Source: Actinomadura rifamycini DSM 43936
GTDB lineage: Bacteria > Actinomycetota > Actinomycetes > Streptosporangiales > Streptosporangiaceae
Direction of reading: 5' to 3'
Assembly (NCBI RefSeq): GCF_000425065.1
Contig: NZ_AULB01000018.1
Coordinates: forward strand, 62,001-126,000
Length of the DNA stretch: 64,000 nucleotides
The notes below the pieces were generated by a model. It saw only the letters and a program-made list of their open reading frames with translations, did not search any database and was not told where the DNA came from. The translations under genes were made by a program, and so were the position numbers. Shown piece by piece: positions 58,207-64,000 of this stretch (its first letter is position 1; each line of letters begins with the position of its first letter).

Positions 58207-59961
58207 TCACTCCTCCGCGAAGGCACCGCCGACGAGTTCGTCGAACCGGTCGAGGTCCTCCGCCGGGCCGCCGATGCCGCGCAACGGGTCCGGATCCGCC
58301 AGGTGCGCCCGCGCGTAGAGGCGCGCGACGAGGGCCTTGCGGTCCGTGCCCGCGTCCTCGCGCTCCCACCCGGCCTGCTCCAGGAGCAGCGCCGCCGCGT
58401 ACACGTCGGCCATGTACTGCGCCAGCGGGTAGAGCCGCGCCTCCGCGACGCTCTTGTCCAGCCCGCGCCACGCCTCGACGGCCTCCCGGAGGCGCCCGAT
58501 GCGGTCCCGGACGAGCGCGGCCGTGGCGTCGTCCCCCGCGGGCGCCCGCCCGGCGGCCTCCTCCAGCCGGGCGAGGAACGGCTCGTGCGCGCCGTCCCGC
58601 TCGATCCCGCGCCGCACGTCCAGGCACAGGATGTTGTCGCCGCCCTCCCAGATCGGGTTGACCTGCGCGTCCCGCAGGATCCGCGCCACCGGCCACTGCT
58701 CGATGTACCCGTTGCCGCCGTGCGCCTCGACCGCGTCGCTCGCCGCCGTCACGCCCAGCCGCGCCGCCCGCAGCTTCACCAGCGCCGGGCCGAGCCGCAG
58801 CGGCGTCAGGTACCCGTCGAACACGAGCGCCTGCGCGGCCTCCGTCTCGACGACCAGCTCCGCGAGCTTGCGCCGCATCAGCGGGTGCTGCGCCAGCGGC
58901 GCGCCGAACGCCTCCCGCGCCCGCGCGTAGCAGAGCGCCTCGACGAGCGAGCGCCGCGCGCAGCCGAGCCCCATCGTCGCGATGCCGAGCCGGGCGCCGT
59001 TCGTCAGCTCCATCATCCGGGCGAGGCCCCGCCCGTCGCCGCCCGCCCCCGCCGACGACCCCGGGGCCAGCAGGAACGCCTCCGCGCCGGTGAACTCGAT
59101 CTCCGCCGACGCCACCGAGCGGGTGCCCAGCTTGTCCTTGAGCCGCCGGATCCGCACGCCGTTGCGCGTCCCGTCCCGGCGCTCCCGCAGGACGAGGAAC
59201 GGCGCGATCCCCCGCACCCCGTCGTCCGCGCCGGCCGGTTTGGCGAGCACCACGAACGCCGAGCCGTTCGCGTTCGACGCGAACCACTTGAACCCGTCGA
59301 GCCGCCACGCGTCCCCGTCGCGGACGGCCGTCGACTCCAGCGCCCCGAGGTCCGAGCCGCCCGACCGCTCCGTCAGCATCTGCGCGGCCTCGCCGGAGAA
59401 CGCCCCGGCGGCGAACAGCTCCCGGACCCGCGCCTTCACGTCGTCCGGCGCGAACGCCTCGGTGAGCCCGACGACCATGTCGCCGCCCGTCCCGAGCGCG
59501 CACGCCATCCCGATGTCGGCCTGGTCGAGCAGGTAGCTCCACGCGACGCCGAGCGCCACCGGGTTCGCCCCCGCCGCCTTCGCCTCCCGGACGAACCCGG
59601 GGCGGGTGAACGACGTCGCGACGATCTCCCGGCGGGCCGCCTCGAACGACGGCGGCATGACGACCTCGCTGACGTCGCGCCCCCACCGGTCGTACTTCTC
59701 GAGCCGCGGCGGGTTGCGGTCGGTCTCCTCCGCCAGCTCGGCGATCCGGCCGCCCATCAGCGCGCCCAGCTCCCGCAGCCGCGGCTCGGCCCAGCCGAAC
59801 CCGTCCCCGAGGTGGCGCCGCATGAGGAACCGCAGCGTCGGATCGCAGTCGTACCAGTTGCGGCCCACCGCGCCCCGGTACCGCTCGGTCGCGTACCGGC
59901 GGGCCTTCTCCGCGGAACCGAACGGGAGCCGGTCGGCCGGCTCGATCAGGTAGCTGCCCAT
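58207..59961 (-). CDS. acyl-CoA dehydrogenase family protein, AidB-like
   Basis: A 584-residue flavoprotein. Central blocks AQMLTERSGGSDLGALESTA, FKWFASNANGSAFVVLAKP and KLGTRSVASAEIEFTGAEAFLL, then DAVEAHGGNGYIEQWPVARILRDAQVNPIWEGGDNI, match AidB-type acyl-CoA dehydrogenases. These differ from ordinary family members in length and in the C-terminal helical domain. Role could be acyl-CoA oxidation or stress protection. It is divergent from a PaaX-type regulator, 44 bp away, which likely controls it, and is followed by the P450 operon. Confidence 0.9.
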   Translation of the reverse strand: MGSYLIEPADRLPFGSAEKARRYATERYRGAVGRNWYDCDPTLRFLMRRHLGDGFGWAEPRLRELGALMGGRIAELAEETDRNPPRLEKYDRWGRDVSEVVMPPSFEAARREIVATSFTRPGFVREAKAAGANPVALGVAWSYLLDQADIGMACALGTGGDMVVGLTEAFAPDDVKARVRELFAAGAFSGEAAQMLTERSGGSDLGALESTAVRDGDAWRLDGFKWFASNANGSAFVVLAKPAGADDGVRGIAPFLVLRERRDGTRNGVRIRRLKDKLGTRSVASAEIEFTGAEAFLLAPGSSAGAGGDGRGLARMMELTNGARLGIATMGLGCARRSLVEALCYARAREAFGAPLAQHPLMRRKLAELVVETEAAQALVFDGYLTPLRLGPALVKLRAARLGVTAASDAVEAHGGNGYIEQWPVARILRDAQVNPIWEGGDNILCLDVRRGIERDGAHEPFLARLEEAAGRAPAGDDATAALVRDRIGRLREAVEAWRGLDKSVAEARLYPLAQYMADVYAAALLLEQAGWEREDAGTDRKALVARLYARAHLADPDPLRGIGGPAEDLDRFDELVGGAFAEE

Positions 59962-60005
59962 GCCCCGGACGTTACACTTTTACTTCACATGACGGAAGAC
60001 CTGTA

Positions 60006-60761
60006 ATGCGGCGGATGCCGATAAAGTCACTGGCAACCATGGAGATCCGGGCCCTCACCGCACGGTCGGTGGTCCTGAGCACCCTGCTGGGCGTCCACCC
60101 GCCCCGCCTGCCGGTCCGCCACCTCGTCCGCGTCGGCGCCCTGTTCGGCATCGCCGACGGGGCGATCCGCGTCGCGCTCTCGCGCATGGTCGCCGCCGGC
60201 GACCTCGTCCGCTCCGGCGACCGCTACTGCCTCACCGAGCGCCTCCTCGCCCGGCAGGCCCGCCAGGACGAGGCCCGCTCCCCCCGCACCCGCCCGTGGG
60301 ACGGCGCCTGGGAGATCGCCGTCATCACCGCCGAGCGCCGCCCCGTCGCCGAACGCACCGCCCTCCGCCAGGCCATGTCGAACGTGCGGCTCGCCGAACT
60401 CCGCGAAGGCGTCTGGATGCGGCCCGCGAACCTCCTGCGCGCGCGCCCGGACATCGCCGTCCGGCAGTGCACCTTCATCGAAGGCCGCCCCGAAGGCGAC
60501 CCCGCCGCGCTCGCCGCGTCCCTCTGGGACCTGGACGGCTGGGCCGCGCCCGCCCGCGACCTCCAGGCCGCGTTCGCCGCCGCCGACGGCATCGTCGACC
60601 GGTTCACGCTCGCCGCCGCCGTCGTCCGGCACCTCATGGACGACCCGATCCTCCCCGCCGCGCTGCTCCCCGCCGACTGGCCCGGCCCCGACCTGCGCGC
60701 CCAGTACGAGCGCTTCCGCACCGATTTCGCGCGCCTGCTCAGCGACGAGGTCCTCACCTGA
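60006..60761 (+). CDS. PaaX family transcriptional regulator
   Basis: A 251-residue regulator. The N-terminal winged helix reads ARSVVLSTLLGVHPPRLPVRHLVRVGALFGIADGAIRVALSRMVAAGDLVRSGDRYCLTERLL, typical of PaaX (phenylacetyl-CoA repressor). WDGAWEIAVI and WMRPANLL are the second-domain signatures. I kept the ATG at 60006 because GGAAG lies 7 bp before it; starts at 60015 or 60039 are possible. It is divergent from the AidB-like gene. Its ligand is probably an acyl- or aryl-CoA. Confidence 0.85.
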   Translation: MRRMPIKSLATMEIRALTARSVVLSTLLGVHPPRLPVRHLVRVGALFGIADGAIRVALSRMVAAGDLVRSGDRYCLTERLLARQARQDEARSPRTRPWDGAWEIAVITAERRPVAERTALRQAMSNVRLAELREGVWMRPANLLRARPDIAVRQCTFIEGRPEGDPAALAASLWDLDGWAAPARDLQAAFAAADGIVDRFTLAAAVVRHLMDDPILPAALLPADWPGPDLRAQYERFRTDFARLLSDEVLT

Positions 60762-60809
60762 CGGACGTCCGCCCGGAATCGTCCGGGGCCCGTGGGGCAG
60801 CATGGACGC

Positions 60810-61457
60810 ATGACGACTCTCCCGCTGAGCCCGGACGAGCTGCTCACCACCACCCGGGCCGTCCGCAAGCGCCTCGACCTCGCCCGTCCCGTCCCCATGG
60901 ACCTGATCCGCGAGTGCCTCGAGATCGCGGTGCAGGCCCCGACCGGCAGCAACGCGCAGAACTGGCACTGGATCGTCGTCACCGACCCCGACAAGCGCCG
61001 CGCCATCGGCGAGTACTACCGCCGCGCCTTCGCCGCCTACGCCGAGTCCCGCGCGTTCGCGGGCGCCCTCCACCAGGACGACTCCGAGCGCGCCGACGTC
61101 CAGCGCCGCGTCGGCGACAGCGCCTCCTACCTGGCCGAGCACATCGACGAGGTGCCCGTCCACGTCATCCCCTGCCTGGACGTCCCCGGCGAACTCCCCG
61201 CCGCCAACCAGGCCGGCCTGTGGGCGTCCCTCCACCCGGCCGTCTGGAACTTCGCGCTCGCCGCCCGCGCCCGCGGCCTCGGCACCTCCTGGACGTCCCT
61301 GCACCTCGCCTTCGAGCGCGAGGTCGCCGAACTCCTCGGCCTCCCCGCGACCATCCGGCAGGGCGCCCTGATCCCCACCGCCTACTACACCGGCGACACC
61401 TTCAAGCCCGCCCGCCGCGCCCCCCTCGACACCGTCCTGCACCACGACGCCTGGTGA
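60810..61457 (+). CDS. nitroreductase family flavoprotein
   Basis: A 215-residue FMN enzyme. TTRAVRKRLDLARPVPMDLIRECLEIAVQAPTGSNAQNWHWIVV is the nitroreductase N-terminus with the FMN-binding Arg and Ser/Asn, and GLGTSWTSLHLAFEREVAELLGLP the C-terminal half. It reduces nitro groups or quinones, and sometimes acts in degradation pathways. It follows the PaaX gene by 49 bp and may share its transcript. The start has only a weak ribosome-binding site. Confidence 0.9.
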   Translation: MTTLPLSPDELLTTTRAVRKRLDLARPVPMDLIRECLEIAVQAPTGSNAQNWHWIVVTDPDKRRAIGEYYRRAFAAYAESRAFAGALHQDDSERADVQRRVGDSASYLAEHIDEVPVHVIPCLDVPGELPAANQAGLWASLHPAVWNFALAARARGLGTSWTSLHLAFEREVAELLGLPATIRQGALIPTAYYTGDTFKPARRAPLDTVLHHDAW

Positions 61458-61472
61458 CGGGGGCGGCGGAGG

Positions 61473-62198
61473 TCAGCCGGGGGCGCCGAACCGGCCCGGG
61501 GTGGTGCCGAACGCCTGGCGGAACGCCTGGATGAACGCGCTCGGGCCGGCGTAGCCGCACGCGGCGGCCACGGCGGTGACCGGGGTGCCGGACGCCAGCA
61601 GGATCAGCGCGCGGTGCAGCCGCACCTGCGTCCGCCACTGCGGGAACGTCATCCCCGTCTGCTCGCGGAACAGCCTGCTCAGCGTGCGTTCGGACGCTCC
61701 GACGGCGCGGCCGAACCCGGCGAGGGTGCGCGGGTCGGCGGGGTCGGCGTCCAGGGCGTCCGCGATGGCCCGCAGCCGGTCGTCGGCCGGGACCGGCAGG
61801 TGCAGCGGCAGCTCCCCGACCGCCCGGACCTCGTCGAGGGCCACCCGCCGCAGGCGCTCGCGGCGGCGGGCGTCCCGCCCGTCCCCGGTCAGCGCGACGA
61901 TCACCTCGCGCAGCAGCGGGGAGACCGCCAGGACCACCGGCCCGGCGAACCCGGCGCCCGGCTCGCCGGCCTCGAAGTTCACCGTGCGGAGCTGCGTCGG
62001 GCCGTGCGCCCGGTGCGCGTGCGCGATCCCGGCGGGCAGCCACACGGCCCGGTGCGGCGGGACGATCCAGGTGCCCGCGTCCGTCGCCACTTCGAGGACG
62101 CCGTGGCTCGGGTAGGCGATCTGGTGGTGCGGGTGCTCGTGCCTGGGGACGCGCTCGCGGTGCGCCAGCCGCAGGAAAGGTTGGCGGGTCAGCGACAT
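61473..62198 (-). CDS. AraC family transcriptional regulator with cupin sensor
   Basis: A 241-residue regulator. The N-terminal cupin has HEHPHHQIAYPSHG and WLPAGIAHAH, and the two-HTH AraC domain reads LAGFGRAVGASERTLSRLFREQTGMTFPQWRTQVRLHRALILLASG, then CGYAGPSAFIQAFRQAFGTTPGRF. I chose the ATG at 62198 (MSLTRQPF). It is divergent from an MFS transporter with 43 bp between starts, a layout in which such regulators usually control the exporter. Confidence 0.9.
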   Translation of the reverse strand: MSLTRQPFLRLAHRERVPRHEHPHHQIAYPSHGVLEVATDAGTWIVPPHRAVWLPAGIAHAHRAHGPTQLRTVNFEAGEPGAGFAGPVVLAVSPLLREVIVALTGDGRDARRRERLRRVALDEVRAVGELPLHLPVPADDRLRAIADALDADPADPRTLAGFGRAVGASERTLSRLFREQTGMTFPQWRTQVRLHRALILLASGTPVTAVAAACGYAGPSAFIQAFRQAFGTTPGRFGAPG

Positions 62199-62241
62199 TG
62201 CTCGGCAGAATACCGCTAGCCCGCAACGTCGTGCGGTCACG

Positions 62242-63426
62242 ATGCTGGACGGCGTGGCGACGATCACCAGGACCGAACCGGTCGTGCGGCGCATGGCGAC
62301 GTGGGCCGCCGCCCACGCCGTCGACGACTTCTACCAGGGGCTCGTGCCCGCGGCCGTCCCGTACTTCGTCCTCGAACGGGGCTACGGGTACGCGGCGGCG
62401 GGCGGGCTGACGCTCGCGGCGACGCTGGGCGGCGCGCTGCCGCAGCCGCTGATCGGCCTCGCCGTCGACCGGTTCCGGCTGCCCCGGCTCGCCGCGGGCG
62501 GCGTGCTGCTCGCCGGGGCCGGGTGCGCGCTCGCCGGGCTCGCGGGGCCCTACCCGCTCGTCCTGGCGCTGCTCCTGCTGTCGGGCCTCGGGACGGCGAT
62601 GTTCCACCCGGCCGCCGGGAAGGCCGCCCGGGACGCCGCAGGGGACAGCGTCACGGCCATGAGCGTCTTCGCGGCGGGCGGCACCGTCGGGTTCTTCCTC
62701 GCGCCCGTCCTGGCGGTGCCCGTCCTCGCCGCGTGGGGCCTCGGCGGGACGGTCGCGTTCCTCCCGCCCGCGGTGCTCGCGGCGTTCGTGCTGGTGCGGA
62801 ACGCGCGGCGGGCGGCCGGCGGGCGGGGCGCGGCGCCCGGCGGACGCGACAGGTGGGGGCCGTTCGCGACCCTCACCGCCATCACGGTCGTCCGGTCGGC
62901 GCTGTTCTCGGCCGTCGCGACGTTCATCGGCCTGTACTGGATCGACCGCCTGGACGCCCCGCCCGCGCTCGCCGGCGCGGCCCTCGCGTGCTTCCTCGGC
63001 GGCGGCGTCGCGGGGACGATCGCGGGCGGGCGCCTCGCCGACCGGGTGGGGCCCGTCCGGACGATCCAGGTCGGCGCGGCGCTCGCGGTGCCGATGCTCG
63101 CGGGCCTGCGGCTCGCCCCCGGCCCGTACGCCCCGCTGGTGTTCGCGGTCCTGACCGGTCTGGCGGTGAACGTGCCGTTCGCCGTCCTCGTCCGGCTCGG
63201 CCAGGACTACCTCCCCGGCCGCCCCGGCACCGCGGCGGGCATGACGCTCGGCCTCGGGGTCAGCGTCGGCGGCCTCGCGACCCCCCTGTTCGGCCTGCTC
63301 GCGGACGCGCACGGCACCCCGCTCGTGTTCGCGCTGCTGTGCGCCGTCCCCCTCGCCGCCCTCGCCCCCGCCCTCCTCCTGCCCACCGGGCCCGAGCCCC
63401 CTTCGCCTCGGCGACCTTCCGCGTGA
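62242..63426 (+). CDS. MFS transporter, fosmidomycin-resistance (Fsr)-like
   Basis: A 394-residue transporter with 12 hydrophobic helices. The N-terminus AAHAVDDFYQGLVPAAVPYFVLERGY, GLGTAMFHPAAGKAARDAA and MSVFAAGGTVGFFLAP resemble the Fsr drug-efflux subfamily. It likely exports a small toxic compound. Control by the divergent AraC protein is inferred. The end is Pro-rich. Confidence 0.88.
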   Translation: MLDGVATITRTEPVVRRMATWAAAHAVDDFYQGLVPAAVPYFVLERGYGYAAAGGLTLAATLGGALPQPLIGLAVDRFRLPRLAAGGVLLAGAGCALAGLAGPYPLVLALLLLSGLGTAMFHPAAGKAARDAAGDSVTAMSVFAAGGTVGFFLAPVLAVPVLAAWGLGGTVAFLPPAVLAAFVLVRNARRAAGGRGAAPGGRDRWGPFATLTAITVVRSALFSAVATFIGLYWIDRLDAPPALAGAALACFLGGGVAGTIAGGRLADRVGPVRTIQVGAALAVPMLAGLRLAPGPYAPLVFAVLTGLAVNVPFAVLVRLGQDYLPGRPGTAAGMTLGLGVSVGGLATPLFGLLADAHGTPLVFALLCAVPLAALAPALLLPTGPEPPSPRRPSA

Positions 63427-63492
63427 CCTGCGGATATGTCACGATGAAAGGGCAGGCGACGATGCGGCGGACCGGTGCGGAAGGAGGAGACG

Positions 63493-63684
63493 ATGCGGAA
63501 AGTGGCCGACTGCAGGGACATGCCGAGCGAGTCCGGCTGCACCCTCACGATCAGCGGCGAGGAGGACGAGGTCGTCCGCGCCGCCGCCGAGCACGCGGCC
63601 TCGGTGCACGGGCACGAGGACACGCCCGCGTTCCGGGAGGAGATCCGCGGCACCCTGAAGGACGAGGAGCTGGCCTCGCACTAG
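63493..63684 (+). CDS. DUF1059 family protein
   Basis: A 63-residue protein. MRKVADCRDMPSESGCTLTISGEEDEVVRAAAEHAASVHGHEDTPAFREEIRGTL is a full DUF1059, a small family of unknown function with two conserved Cys (7 and 16) and a His-rich helix. AAGGAGGAG precedes the ATG. The stop shares a 4-bp CTAG overlap with the convergent secreted-protein gene. Confidence 0.92.
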   Translation: MRKVADCRDMPSESGCTLTISGEEDEVVRAAAEHAASVHGHEDTPAFREEIRGTLKDEELASH

Positions 63685-64000
63685 CAGCCCGGATCGGCGA
63701 TGACGAAGTAGCCGGGGGACGCCTCCCGCAGCGTCCGCGTCACGAACACGTTGAACAGGCCCATGTTCTGGCCGGAGCCGTTCGCGTACGCGTAGCCGCC
63801 GCGGACGTGCGCCCGTCCCGCCGTCACGTGCGCGGAGTTCGTCGCGGTGAAGCACCGGGGCGGGGCGCCCGCGGTCGTCGCGGTGACGGGGGCCGAGGCC
63901 GCGCCGGCGCGTCCCTCGGCGTCCACCGCCGCGACCGTGTAGGCGTACGACGTCCCGGGGGCGAGGCCCGTGTCCGTGAACGCGCCCGCCTCCGACGTCC
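63681..64000 (-). CDS. C-terminal part of a secreted FnIII-containing esterase/depolymerase-like protein (runs off the window)
   Basis: Only the last 105 codons are visible. The first part (GAFTDTGLAPGTSYAYTVAAVD) is a fibronectin type III domain end. The rest, CFTATNSAHVTAGRAHVRGGYAYANGSGQNMGLFNVFVTRTLREASPGYFVIADPGC, resembles the C-terminal domain of secreted polyhydroxyalkanoate depolymerases as I recall them. The two Cys probably form a disulfide. The catalytic part would lie beyond 64000. Confidence 0.7.
   Translation of the reverse strand, partial: TSEAGAFTDTGLAPGTSYAYTVAAVDAEGRAGAASAPVTATTAGAPPRCFTATNSAHVTAGRAHVRGGYAYANGSGQNMGLFNVFVTRTLREASPGYFVIADPGC

Overview
The window is very GC-rich, with strong G/C preference at third codon positions, many GTG starts, frequent 4-bp gene overlaps (ATGA/GTGA) and typically actinobacterial families (DUF397 with a helix-turn-helix/DUF5753 partner, a DUF3040-like protein, an AfsR/SARP regulator, many MarR/TetR/LysR-type regulators). 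I infer a filamentous actinomycete, probably of the Streptosporangiales (Actinomadura/Thermomonosporaceae type). No rRNA, tRNA, CRISPR array, insertion sequence or phage gene was recognised, and purC and an orphan ctaD are the only genes I recognise from core metabolism. The window reads as an ordinary but accessory-rich chromosomal segment.

Layout. 0.3-1.9 kb: two secreted proteins. 1.9-6.2 kb: a LytS-type kinase, a LytTR regulator, a small membrane protein and a solute:sodium symporter, probably one carboxylate-uptake operon. 6.3-11.7 kb: glycosyltransferase, ZIP metal transporter, DUF3040-like protein, orphan cytochrome oxidase subunit I and a secreted propeller-like protein. 11.9-17.8 kb: secreted carboxylesterase, membrane acyltransferase, DUF488, several small proteins and about 0.87 kb in which I see no gene. 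17.8-20.3 kb: CocE-type hydrolase, a broken DJ-1/PfpI gene and a 50-residue very basic protein with its own promoter, leader and terminator. 20.3-28.3 kb: orphan histidine kinase, an imine-reductase-like oxidoreductase divergent from a SARP/NB-ARC regulator that is coupled to an arylamine N-acetyltransferase, an Rrf2 regulator with an AhpD-like protein, and a truncated erythromycin-esterase remnant. 28.3-36.3 kb: a large LuxR-family ATPase regulator, a zinc-ribbon protein, alpha/beta hydrolase, DUF3140, WD40-like, VOC and GNAT proteins, and an anti-sigma-type ATPase. 36.5-37.7 kb: a HTH-DUF397-DUF397 cassette closed by a perfect terminator. 38-41.6 kb: a LysR gene overlapping a blasticidin-S-deaminase-like gene, an ECF sigma factor with its membrane partner, and TetR. 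41.7-45.1 kb: azoreductase, purC with a structured leader, and two tandemly duplicated membrane proteins. 45.2-53.4 kb: regulator/enzyme pairs (MarR-oxidoreductase, YafY/WYL-epoxide hydrolase, MerR-MFS, HxlR-SnoaL-like, MarR) and a GH18 chitinase. 53.5-64 kb: nitronate monooxygenase, 2-hydroxyacid dehydrogenase, a P450/alcohol dehydrogenase operon, an AidB-like acyl-CoA dehydrogenase divergent from a PaaX-type regulator, nitroreductase, AraC, an MFS exporter, DUF1059 and the 3' end of a secreted depolymerase-like gene.

The recurring theme is a local regulator next to, or divergent from, a detoxifying or redox enzyme or exporter. In several cases the presumed operator can be read directly as a palindrome in the shared intergenic region. 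The most interesting signals are the blasticidin-S-deaminase homologue under a LysR gene, the purC leader whose 12-bp inverted repeat would bury the ribosome-binding site, the triple MarR operator at 45.8 kb, the two MarR-type operators at 53.4 kb that no longer face a gene, and the insulated 50-residue basic protein at 20.1 kb. No previously undescribed multi-gene system is evident to me; the novelty is in these small elements. All functional names rest on motifs read by eye, without database searches.
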